DNA of 64,000 nucleotides from G942493375 sp942493375 (lineage in GTDB: Bacteria; Armatimonadota; UBA5829), in assembly GCA_942493375.1 (NCBI GenBank), contig OW818698.1, forward strand, positions 1,364,001-1,428,000, written 5' to 3'. Of the stretch, positions 8,016 through 16,205 are shown piece after piece (positions within the stretch are counted from its first letter, which is position 1; every line of letters begins with the position of its first letter). The notes under the pieces are model-generated. The model made no database searches, was not told the DNA's origin, and was given only the letters and a program-made list of their open reading frames with translations. Made by a program: the position numbers and the translations under genes.

Positions 8016-11000
8016 ATGAGATCAATATTCATTGCTGATTTTTCTACGCTTTCATTGTCTGACTGGACTGTGGAGCAGCATGCTCCGGATGGTTATTCTG
8101 ATTTTGTAATCCGTGATAATAAGCTGGTCTTTCTGGATGCTGGGAACCTGCTTTTGCCCAATGCTCCCTCTGTTGGCAGCTTTGTTATAAGAGGGGCATT
8201 CGATGCTGACTGGGGTTTTAACAATAGAGAGTTCTCATTCCGTATAGTCTTTGCTTATGACACCTACAAACGGCAGGGACTCGCGCTGGATTTCTCATCC
8301 GATGGACAGAAATTACAGATCAAATTGCTCTCCCCTGATCGCCAAACTATCATTCAAAAAGAGTTTCCAGCACCTGCAATAGATAATGGGGTTATTGATT
8401 TTGAGTTTGAGCTTAATAATGGGGCTGTCCGGTTTGCGCTCAACTCTCAGGAATATCTGAATTATACGCTGGATCGGAATTGCCAGGGGCTGATTGCATT
8501 CACCAGAGGAGCATTCCTGGGAGAGCTGCGCATGCATTCATTGTCGATAGAGAGTGATGATGATCTTGAGTGCAATACTATTTGGGAGAACCTGCAGATA
8601 CCGTTTGCTCCGATTAATGGAATGGACATCCCCATAGTTTGGACAGTAAACGCAACTCAGCTGGGTTCATCGGTGAACGTCGATGTTGAGCTTTCCGGTG
8701 GAGAAAAAAGCCGACCGGATGTCCCCTGGTTCCCCTATCACTGCCATTATGTAGAGGTCCTGAAACAACCCTACCTGCGGATTGAGTCTAAGAATACCTC
8801 ATCAAACCTGTGCATTACTGATGACACACTGGTACTGGCAATTCCTCACAGGGAGTATTTCTATATCATCGCCCACAAAGATCCGCCCTGGCCATTTAAG
8901 AAGACTTTCTACCTGCATGATGTAAAACCGGACTCGATTCTATTTGCTGGTTATAAGGCCTATGGCAACATCGCAGTCAGCAAGCATCTTGAAGTAAAGA
9001 CACCTTATGAGACTGCTTATGATACCGGTAAAGGTGAGGTCATCTATGCAGGGCAGGCATTGGAACCAGGGGCAGTAGTTGTCGATCTGAAATCATCATC
9101 CGATAAGCAGATATGCGCAGATATCCCCAAAACTACCCATGAATACGAAAAAGCCCTGAAATCTGCCCGGATGAACCATTATTTCAAAGAGGGTGAAGAC
9201 TGCGAGTTCCACTTTGAGCTGTTTGCTCGTGCGACAACGACGCAGTTGAAGCTTGAATACAGGCTTGAAAGTGCGTTTTTTGATTCTTTGATGGATTATA
9301 CCGAGCTAGCTATAAGTGAAGCATCGGATAGTCCCGCTTTAAACATCCAGCGGATTGAATCAGACAAGATCAAACTGGGAGCAATGGCTCCTGGAGTCTA
9401 TCATATCCGGTTTATGCTTAGCTGCGGAGCAGAGTTGTTCTATGAAAACTACCGCGCGTTTGAAGTTATCGGGGCATCGGAAAGCGGTGCATCGGCCTCA
9501 AAGCTGCCTGTATGTTTCTCTATGAGCAACGAAGTAAAGGCCCAGGAGACAGACAATTTTGATCCCTGGAGATGCGATTGCTCCGATGTATCCCACTACA
9601 TATCTATCGTCGCAGGCATAATGCCCCATTTTGTCCGGGAGAAAAGGTTCTGGGAGCTGCTTAAGCTGTACAAGCGTGAATGGTTCTTCTGGCTTGGTGA
9701 TAGGGTTATGCAGGATTTCAGCATCGAAAACAACCACGATCTGATAGAGCACTGCGATCATATAGACCTTACAGACCGGGACACATTATATCGGCCCTGC
9801 GCCAGACAATTATACACTCCACAACTTATGGAAATACTCTACAAGTTTGCATTGGAGAATGATTTTAGAGTAGCGGAGATAAAAGCGATCCTTGACTCCG
9901 GTGCGATGCCTGACAGGGAGACCTTTGATGCACTGGTCAATGAATGCTTCTATAAGTGGATCGATTTCTACTGGAGCGTGCGGATCAAAGAACTGACGGA
10001 GTTCAAAGCAAGGATTTCCGCTATAAACCCAAACGCAAAGACCAGCACGTACGGTCCTGCGGCTATATATGGGGGTATTTATAAGACCGCACACACGGTG
10101 ACTTACGCCGGATCATATAAAGCCTGCAAAGAGATGGAAGCCTTCCGCGACGGATATTTCATGCTGGAAGATTATCCGCACCTGTGCCGGTACAGCATTC
10201 ACAGTGGTCCATTCTTCCTCTCCAGCTTTAAGGCTATTGCTCCCAGTGTGACGGTTTATCCGGAGATGTATAACGAAGACGGGTCCACGCTGCCTTGTCC
10301 GGATTCTGCAGTAGCACGGGTCTGGCCGAGTTATGGGATGTGGAGCGGTGGCCTGCCTGTTGACGCCAGCATGAAAGTGGTGCTGGAGTATGTTTATAGC
10401 TGTGTATGGCACGATGGGGAGAAGTTCAACTACTGGCAGGACTATGGTTTCCACACCAGGACCTGGGAGCGTGAAAGGTTCGAAACCCTGCTGAAAGTCT
10501 GGGGATTTATCGACAAAAACCCACCCGCGCGTCCTCTGAAAGCCAATGCATTCATCTGCAACGAAGACTGCTGCCTGAACCACAATATGCATTATGATGA
10601 ATACCCCGGAGATGCCCACGAAGGCTTCGGCGATCTATTCAACACAGCCGAAGAGTGCAGCGCATATACCTATGAAATGAGCCGATGCGCCGGTCAGAAC
10701 GCCGGTTTCGTAACGGATTTCGACAAACTATCGTCGCTAACTGCAGCTGATATTGATACTCTGGTAATTCCACCCCTGACCAAAGTGAGTGAAGATTCAT
10801 TAAACAGCATCAGACGCTTACACAAGCAAGGTGTCTCTCTGCTGGCATTTGAAGAAGTCACGGGACTGGAGGACCTTTTCGGAGTCACTGAGACTGACCC
10901 AGTCCAGGTAAATAACATCAGAGTCAATGAAAGCCTGGCAGACAACCTTCTGTCCAGCCTCGCCAGCCTGACAGAATACACCCAGCACCAAGCCTGCATC

Positions 11001-11474
11001 GGCAAATACAAAGCAACCACAGCAGAGGTTCTGCTTGACGCTGAAATTCCAGTCCTATTCACAAACAAAACCAAATGGGGCCGCACCGCCCTCTACAACA
11101 TCCCCCCAACCGCCGTAAGACGCCAGGACCAGTTCAACCGTGTCTCCTACGGCCGCGCCAGCATCAGCAAACTGATCAACGAATCAACCAAACAAGTCCT
11201 GCGCCACCTGAGCAACCCAACAGTAGAAACCACCGAAGGCAAAATCATAGCATTCGAAGACACGCACGGCACCCGTCACATAATAATAGAAGAGGATGCG
11301 CATCCACTGCCTGCACAAGCGATTCGACCAGTTCTGACATTGAATATTCCGGGGCTGCAAGTGGAGAATATCAGGTGTGGGAAGGCGTTTACAGTAGTAT
11401 CTGCTGATGAAAAATCGGTTCGGCTTAGCTTGAGTTTGGGAGCTGATGAATTTGCGGTGATTAGTTTGGGGTGA
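8016..11474 (+). CDS. large multidomain glycoside hydrolase-like protein
   Basis: 1152 residues, with no obvious signal peptide, so probably cytoplasmic unless exported by another route. Residues 1-180 look like a lectin/LamG-type beta-sandwich (VIDFEFELNNGAVRFAL, GLIAFTRGAFLGELRMH). A second beta-rich region follows to about 490. Residues ~490-870 are aromatic-rich and fit a TIM barrel. Residues ~900-1060 (GFVTDFDKL, DTLVIPPLTKVSEDSL, VSLLAFEEVTGLEDLFGV) resemble the glutamine-amidotransferase-like trimerisation domain of GH42-type beta-galactosidases. I cannot name a GH family. AAGGA precedes ATG, and a strong terminator follows at 11519. Confidence 0.55.
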   Translation: MRSIFIADFSTLSLSDWTVEQHAPDGYSDFVIRDNKLVFLDAGNLLLPNAPSVGSFVIRGAFDADWGFNNREFSFRIVFAYDTYKRQGLALDFSSDGQKLQIKLLSPDRQTIIQKEFPAPAIDNGVIDFEFELNNGAVRFALNSQEYLNYTLDRNCQGLIAFTRGAFLGELRMHSLSIESDDDLECNTIWENLQIPFAPINGMDIPIVWTVNATQLGSSVNVDVELSGGEKSRPDVPWFPYHCHYVEVLKQPYLRIESKNTSSNLCITDDTLVLAIPHREYFYIIAHKDPPWPFKKTFYLHDVKPDSILFAGYKAYGNIAVSKHLEVKTPYETAYDTGKGEVIYAGQALEPGAVVVDLKSSSDKQICADIPKTTHEYEKALKSARMNHYFKEGEDCEFHFELFARATTTQLKLEYRLESAFFDSLMDYTELAISEASDSPALNIQRIESDKIKLGAMAPGVYHIRFMLSCGAELFYENYRAFEVIGASESGASASKLPVCFSMSNEVKAQETDNFDPWRCDCSDVSHYISIVAGIMPHFVREKRFWELLKLYKREWFFWLGDRVMQDFSIENNHDLIEHCDHIDLTDRDTLYRPCARQLYTPQLMEILYKFALENDFRVAEIKAILDSGAMPDRETFDALVNECFYKWIDFYWSVRIKELTEFKARISAINPNAKTSTYGPAAIYGGIYKTAHTVTYAGSYKACKEMEAFRDGYFMLEDYPHLCRYSIHSGPFFLSSFKAIAPSVTVYPEMYNEDGSTLPCPDSAVARVWPSYGMWSGGLPVDASMKVVLEYVYSCVWHDGEKFNYWQDYGFHTRTWERERFETLLKVWGFIDKNPPARPLKANAFICNEDCCLNHNMHYDEYPGDAHEGFGDLFNTAEECSAYTYEMSRCAGQNAGFVTDFDKLSSLTAADIDTLVIPPLTKVSEDSLNSIRRLHKQGVSLLAFEEVTGLEDLFGVTETDPVQVNNIRVNESLADNLLSSLASLTEYTQHQACIGKYKATTAEVLLDAEIPVLFTNKTKWGRTALYNIPPTAVRRQDQFNRVSYGRASISKLINESTKQVLRHLSNPTVETTEGKIIAFEDTHGTRHIIIEEDAHPLPAQAIRPVLTLNIPGLQVENIRCGKAFTVVSADEKSVRLSLSLGADEFAVISLG

Positions 11475-11518
11475 TGGATAGCCGAGGTGTTACCGCTTTT
11501 AAAGACCATATAAAGCAG

Positions 11519-11547
11519 ATTGGTCAGACAATGTCTGGCCAATTTTT
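11519..11547 (+). terminator. Rho-independent terminator
   Basis: An 11-bp stem (ATTGGTCAGAC / GTCTGGCCAAT, one G-T wobble) with a 3-base loop runs directly into five T residues. It lies 45 bases after the stop of the 8016..11474 gene, on the same strand. Confidence 0.85.
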
Positions 11548-11580
11548 CCAACAATCAGTTGTGGCTTTTTATTTCTCCCC

Positions 11581-11618
11581 TCTCCCTTCTCCGCGTCCTT
11601 CGCGTCTCCGCGTGAAAT
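11581..11618. repeat. CTCCGCGTCCTTCGCGTC repeat
   Basis: TCTCCGCGTCCTTCGCGTC followed by TCCGCGTGAAA is a copy of a common bacterial intergenic repeat of CCGCGT units. It lies between the terminator at 11519 and the next gene and is not coding. Confidence 0.5.
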
Positions 11619-11735
11619 AATAGGCGTGCTCATTCCTGGCTCCCAGACACTCCAGCGTAAGTTCTGCTAATATATAAGTAACTCTGACCAAACAGTTCAC
11701 AAAAGTCTTGTGCGATTAAACCAGGATGGTACCAG

Positions 11736-14054
11736 ATGAACAAACTATCAATCATATTGTTCCTGATCTTTGTAGTCTTGCCAGTCAGCGTCCAGGCTGA
11801 AAAGCTTGTTCTTGCTGATCGGGGTAAAACCACCTACGTCATAGTAAAACCTGATACTGACAGTGTGTTGGATGGTATCGCGGTTCGGGAATTGGTTGCT
11901 TATCTTAATAAAGCCACTGGCGCAGAGTTTCCGATAGTGACGGTGAATAGAGCTGGATACTATTCAAACCGGTTGATTGTTGGAAACGGAGCTTTTGCCA
12001 GGACGGTTTTCGGTGCCAAGACGCTGGATAGACTCAAATACCAGGAGTCTATCATTCTTACTAAAGGTAATGACATTCTGTTGGCGGGTCAGGGGAGTCA
12101 TGGGACCAGCCAGGCGGTGTATCGGTTTCTAAAGGAACAGGTTGGCTGCCGGTGGTTTACGCCTTATGGGGATGAACTGGTGCCGAAGCATAAGAAGCTG
12201 GAAGTGTCACAGCTTTCCAGCCGGTTCGTACCGTCTTTCGCATATCGCAACAACATGGAAGACTACAATTACAGGCAGCCCAATAGTTGTCTCTACTTCT
12301 TCCGCAATGGGCTTAATGCTACTACTACCAACTTCACCAAATCACTTTATCCGGAGCTTGGGGAGTATTTCAACCAGAAAGACTTCGAGATGCGCGGTCC
12401 TGGTTGCCATACCCTTTACCACTATATCCCGCCAACATACGGAAGCGATTTAATGGGGTGGCCTTGGAACAAGGTTGAATATTTCTTTGAGAGCCATCCT
12501 GAATATTACTCGCTGGATGCTAACGGCAAGCGAGTTACAACCATGCAGCTGTGCTTCAGCAATCCGGGTTTGCGGAAGCAGTTGACTGATCGATTGCTTG
12601 AAAACATCGGGCGTGAAGGGGGAAGAGGTTACTATAACCTTTCAGCTATGGATTGGGGTGGCTGTTTCTGCTATTGCCCTGATTGCAAGGCGCTTGAAGC
12701 TAAATACCAGACTCCAGGTGGGCCGCTGATTGATTACCTGATTGAAGCTTGCGCAGCGATCAAAGCTAAATATCCAAATGCTGGTCTTTCAACGCTGGCT
12801 TACCGGAAAGTCCAGACAGAGAAACCGCCGGTCATGCAGGGAAAGCTTCCAGACAATCTTGCGATTATTTTTGCCCCAATAGATGATGACTTCCGCAGGA
12901 CCTTCGACACCCCTGAGAATGCAGACACATACACAAACCTGAAGAATTACTGCAAGCTCTCTGACAAGGTAATCGTTTGGTATTATCCGATGCTCTACAA
13001 CTTCGGACTCCCTGCCGGGACACTCGATCGCATTGTTACAGATATTAAACTGATGAAAAAAGCCGGTGTGATGGGCACGTTTTTCGAGCACGATACTATG
13101 GGTGTCTACTATGGCAACAATTTCGCTGACCTTTACACTTATGTGTTAGATAACCTGTATTTTAATGCGGATGCTAACGTGTCGAAGCTTATCAGAGAGT
13201 TTACGGACTACTATTATGGTCCCGCTGCTCTGGAAGCCAGAACATATCTTGTAGAATTGAACCGCTGCAGAAAAGCGTTACCGGATAAAATACCCTTTGA
13301 TGCCGGTGAAGGGATGCTGACCTACCTGACACCTGAATGGCTCAAAACTCAGCAGCAGCGTTTCGATAAAATGGATAAACTCTGTGCGGGAGACCAAAGG
13401 AGACTGGATAATGTCGGAATGCTGCGGTTTGCTCTGGATCTGGCGTGTTTAGGCAGCAAATACCAGGCAATCACTGCTGAAAAGCCTGGTAACTTCCCAA
13501 CACCAGAACTGATATTCAATCGTGCAAAAGCAAATCTTGAAAAGTCTCTCAGTTTCCGATACCCGGCAACTGAGGAGACGGCCCGCAATATTCAGTGGAA
13601 TAATATCCTGCCGACTCTTGAGGAACGAGCAAAGATAGCACAGATTCCCCAAAAGCCTGGAACTGTCCAGATATTCGCACCGAAGAAGAATTCTACAACA
13701 GATCCTGAAGCAACACTGGGTTGGGCCAGATCCTGGACACCTGTATTCCCGTTCAAAATGGGAGTCTTCGACGATCTGGCTCAAAACCGATTAATCGATA
13801 AGACACTGACCCAGGCAGACATCAAACCCGGCGGTTATAATCTATACTTGCTTGGCACCACCACTCTGACTTCAATGTGTTATATATGGACGGAGGGTTT
13901 CTACGACTTCAGATTGGTTGAAGCATATGAGAGAACCAACCCCAAGCAAGCTTTTGATGTCTATATCTCCCTGAAATTCGAAGGACCTACATTTGGAACT
14001 GCAAGTGTGGATGACAGGGTCTTGTGTGATAAGTTTGTTGCTGTTAGGAAATAA
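11736..14054 (+). CDS. DUF4838 domain exported protein
   Basis: 772 residues. A signal peptide ends near VSVQA (residue 21). The N-terminal domain (AVRELVAYLNKATGAEFPIV, then SIILTKGNDILLAGQG and QAVYRFLKEQVGCRWF) matches the alpha-glucuronidase (GH67) N-terminal-like fold that precedes DUF4838. The DUF4838 barrel has NLSAMDWGGCFCYCPDC, with a CxCPxC cluster also present in the two paralogues of this window (43347..45233, 58489..60798). The last ~130 residues form an extra beta-rich region. DUF4838 proteins occur in polysaccharide-utilisation loci, but their activity is unproven. AGGATGG precedes ATG. Confidence 0.75.
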   Translation: MNKLSIILFLIFVVLPVSVQAEKLVLADRGKTTYVIVKPDTDSVLDGIAVRELVAYLNKATGAEFPIVTVNRAGYYSNRLIVGNGAFARTVFGAKTLDRLKYQESIILTKGNDILLAGQGSHGTSQAVYRFLKEQVGCRWFTPYGDELVPKHKKLEVSQLSSRFVPSFAYRNNMEDYNYRQPNSCLYFFRNGLNATTTNFTKSLYPELGEYFNQKDFEMRGPGCHTLYHYIPPTYGSDLMGWPWNKVEYFFESHPEYYSLDANGKRVTTMQLCFSNPGLRKQLTDRLLENIGREGGRGYYNLSAMDWGGCFCYCPDCKALEAKYQTPGGPLIDYLIEACAAIKAKYPNAGLSTLAYRKVQTEKPPVMQGKLPDNLAIIFAPIDDDFRRTFDTPENADTYTNLKNYCKLSDKVIVWYYPMLYNFGLPAGTLDRIVTDIKLMKKAGVMGTFFEHDTMGVYYGNNFADLYTYVLDNLYFNADANVSKLIREFTDYYYGPAALEARTYLVELNRCRKALPDKIPFDAGEGMLTYLTPEWLKTQQQRFDKMDKLCAGDQRRLDNVGMLRFALDLACLGSKYQAITAEKPGNFPTPELIFNRAKANLEKSLSFRYPATEETARNIQWNNILPTLEERAKIAQIPQKPGTVQIFAPKKNSTTDPEATLGWARSWTPVFPFKMGVFDDLAQNRLIDKTLTQADIKPGGYNLYLLGTTTLTSMCYIWTEGFYDFRLVEAYERTNPKQAFDVYISLKFEGPTFGTASVDDRVLCDKFVAVRK

Positions 14055-14125
14055 GGCATTGCGGCATACTATCAATTACGTTATGATATCCATAATCAAT
14101 AAAGGTAATAATGGGGGATCAATTA

Positions 14126-15061
14126 ATGAAAGCGGTGATAATCGGAGGGACGGGGCATATTGGGGTGTTCCTTTCGCGGATGTTTATAGATGAGAGCTGG
14201 GAGACTGTGATTGTCTCATCGGGGAATACTCCTGTTGAGGACCCTGTGATTAATAACAAAGCTAAGTTTGTAAAATGCGGATATAACGATCTGGTGCCTT
14301 CGGGTATCTTGAAAAGCACGCTTAGTCAATATAAACCGGACGTTCTTATAGATATACTCCAGGGCGATTCACATAGACTGTATGACCTGTGCCTTGAAAC
14401 CGGAGTGAAGCAGTATATTATGTGTGGGTCGCTGTGGATGTTTGGCAGGCCTAAAGTTATTCCTACTCCGGAGATAACTCAGACTCCCTGTCCATTTGAA
14501 GGGTACCAGTCGCGTTACAACGACATGCAGGCAGTTATAAAAAAAGCCGAGGGCAAGGAAACTTCTGCCTGTGCAGTAATGCCTCCGAATATATGCGGAC
14601 CAGGCAAGATACCATTGGATGGAGACGGTGGACGGTCATTGGATGTGCACAAAGCTCATAAGCGTGGAGATAAAGTTATCCTGCCTTATCCTGGAACCAA
14701 CGCTGTTGGGCCTTGTGATGCTGAGGACGTTGCTCAGGGTTTCTTCCGGGCAGCTCTCTCACCTGAGAATGCATCAGGTGAAATATTCAATGTCGGTTCA
14801 GCTTATGCGTTGACTTCAGAGAAGTTCATCCAGGCAATCGCTCAGATATATGGCTCAAATATTCCAATCGAATATGTGCAGCCTGATGTCTATGAATCCA
14901 AGGTGAGTCCTGATATTGGATACAACTTCCATTTCTTAGAGCATATGTGCCCGGACATAAGCAAAATCTCAAAGAAACTGGGATTTGTGCCGAAGTATAC
15001 TCCGGAAGAAACGATGGAAAGAGCAATCAAGTGGATGTTTGATCAGGGGCTATTTGCATAA
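14126..15061 (+). CDS. NAD(P)-dependent epimerase/dehydratase (extended SDR)
   Basis: 311 residues from MKAVIIGGTGHIGVFL. The nucleotide-binding GGTGHIG motif is at the extreme N-terminus. YQSRYNDMQAVIKKAEG (about residue 133) supplies a residue pattern close to the SDR YxxxK site, although the Tyr-Lys spacing is altered. VMPPNICGPGKIP and EIFNVGSAYALTSEKF are typical of sugar-nucleotide epimerases. The likely job is conversion of an NDP-sugar or free sugar derivative; the substrate is unknown. The frame opens five codons earlier (14111, with its own AAAGG); I prefer 14126 because the fold starts there and GGGGGA precedes it. Confidence 0.75.
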   Translation: MKAVIIGGTGHIGVFLSRMFIDESWETVIVSSGNTPVEDPVINNKAKFVKCGYNDLVPSGILKSTLSQYKPDVLIDILQGDSHRLYDLCLETGVKQYIMCGSLWMFGRPKVIPTPEITQTPCPFEGYQSRYNDMQAVIKKAEGKETSACAVMPPNICGPGKIPLDGDGGRSLDVHKAHKRGDKVILPYPGTNAVGPCDAEDVAQGFFRAALSPENASGEIFNVGSAYALTSEKFIQAIAQIYGSNIPIEYVQPDVYESKVSPDIGYNFHFLEHMCPDISKISKKLGFVPKYTPEETMERAIKWMFDQGLFA

Positions 15062-15080
15062 AGGCAAGCTTTAAATCGTG

Positions 15081-15110
15081 CCTGGGTGCAGTTTATAAAC
15101 TGCACCCAGG
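15081..15110. terminator. perfect 30-bp palindrome between convergent genes
   Basis: A 15-base arm CCTGGGTGCAGTTTA is followed directly by its exact reverse complement. It lies 19 bases after the epimerase stop and 30 bases before the end of the convergent DUF4382 gene. There is no T-run, so termination would depend on the hairpin alone. The design is like the palindrome at 35426..35462. Confidence 0.6.
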
Positions 15111-15140
15111 AATGTTCACATAAACACCCTACAGGCAATA

Positions 15141-15977
15141 TCAGGGAAGTTGAACAGTGATCTTGCCAATATCAGTTGTGGGTGGATTTACCGTTTTCGC
15201 CAGGACATCCTGGGTGGCTGTTCCTGCAGTAGCCCGGAAGTCATATGTTCCCTGCGGAATCATACCGATCCGGAATTCACCATTCGTTTCTACAACAGCC
15301 CCACTTACCAGGTAATTCACATCCCCTACATGGCCTGTTGTATAAACATCAACTACGGTGCCATCGGGTACAGCGACAACATTTGAACCAGAATCCAGAA
15401 CTTCGACAGTTCCAGTAACTTCTGTAGCTACATTGACTGGAGACATTGCCATTACTGGATGCAGTTTATAGTTTGCACTTCCGGGAGGATTATTTACAAA
15501 CGACTTACCTGCATTGAAGTCTAGTATCAGAGCCATCAGTTCTCCATTATTCACTGTGAACTGACCATTACACTTGACTCCTGTGCTCATCACGTTAGTT
15601 ATATCGACAACATGCGACTGACCGCTGATCTCTATGCTGGCAGCAGAGACCATGAGTCTTACCATTGTATACTGTCCAGCCTTCAGTGGGACATCAGCAA
15701 GTAAAAGTGATGTGCCGGTTGTCCTGTAGTCCAGCAGATTCACATGAAGGGCCGGGCTGTAACTTTTGACTGTGACCCAGCCATCGGTCACGCTGTGCAC
15801 CTGGACGCTGGTGATGTCTACATATATCTTTTCAGCGTCGAGTGGAGCGTCCATAAGGTTTACTTTTAAAGTACCTGTGCCGGACGTTTCACCTCCACCA
15901 CCTCCGCAACCAATCAATGCAAACATAGCACCGATTGCAAGAACCATAAAAACTGATAGGATTCGTTTTCTTGTCAT
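15141..15977 (-). CDS. DUF4382 domain lipoprotein
   Basis: 278 residues from the ATG at 15977, preceded by AAGGAG. The N-terminus MTRKRILSVFMVLAIGAMF leads to a lipobox ALIGC followed by a glycine run, so this is a predicted lipoprotein. GTLKVNLMDAPLDAEKIYV is the DUF4382 signature; the domain spans about residues 35-180. The C-terminal ~85 residues (GTVEVLDSGSNVVAVPDGTV, FRIGMIPQGTYDFRATA) look like a carboxypeptidase-regulatory beta-sandwich. It is probably a surface protein of unknown function. The frame opens 11 codons earlier, but that segment lacks a ribosome-binding site. Confidence 0.82.
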   Translation of the reverse strand: MTRKRILSVFMVLAIGAMFALIGCGGGGGETSGTGTLKVNLMDAPLDAEKIYVDITSVQVHSVTDGWVTVKSYSPALHVNLLDYRTTGTSLLLADVPLKAGQYTMVRLMVSAASIEISGQSHVVDITNVMSTGVKCNGQFTVNNGELMALILDFNAGKSFVNNPPGSANYKLHPVMAMSPVNVATEVTGTVEVLDSGSNVVAVPDGTVVDVYTTGHVGDVNYLVSGAVVETNGEFRIGMIPQGTYDFRATAGTATQDVLAKTVNPPTTDIGKITVQLP

Positions 15978-16205
15978 ACTAATACTACTCCTTGAATTTG
16001 CACTGGGCATTTTGATTCACACTGTATGTGAACAAAAATATCCAGTAGCCTTACATAACTAGACTACTCTGGTGTAGTATTGTTCCCATATTTGTCCTAT
16101 ATCAAATATTGACAGAACTTGCGAAGATGAAGCATTGGTGGGAAATATAATATCAAAGCCGGTGGTGCATGAAATCCAGGAGATTTAGTCGTTTGCCCGC
16201 ATTAT

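Noticed and set aside
10113..10619. A 168-codon minus-strand frame
   Set aside because: It overlaps the barrel region of the 8016..11474 gene in antisense and shows no family signature.
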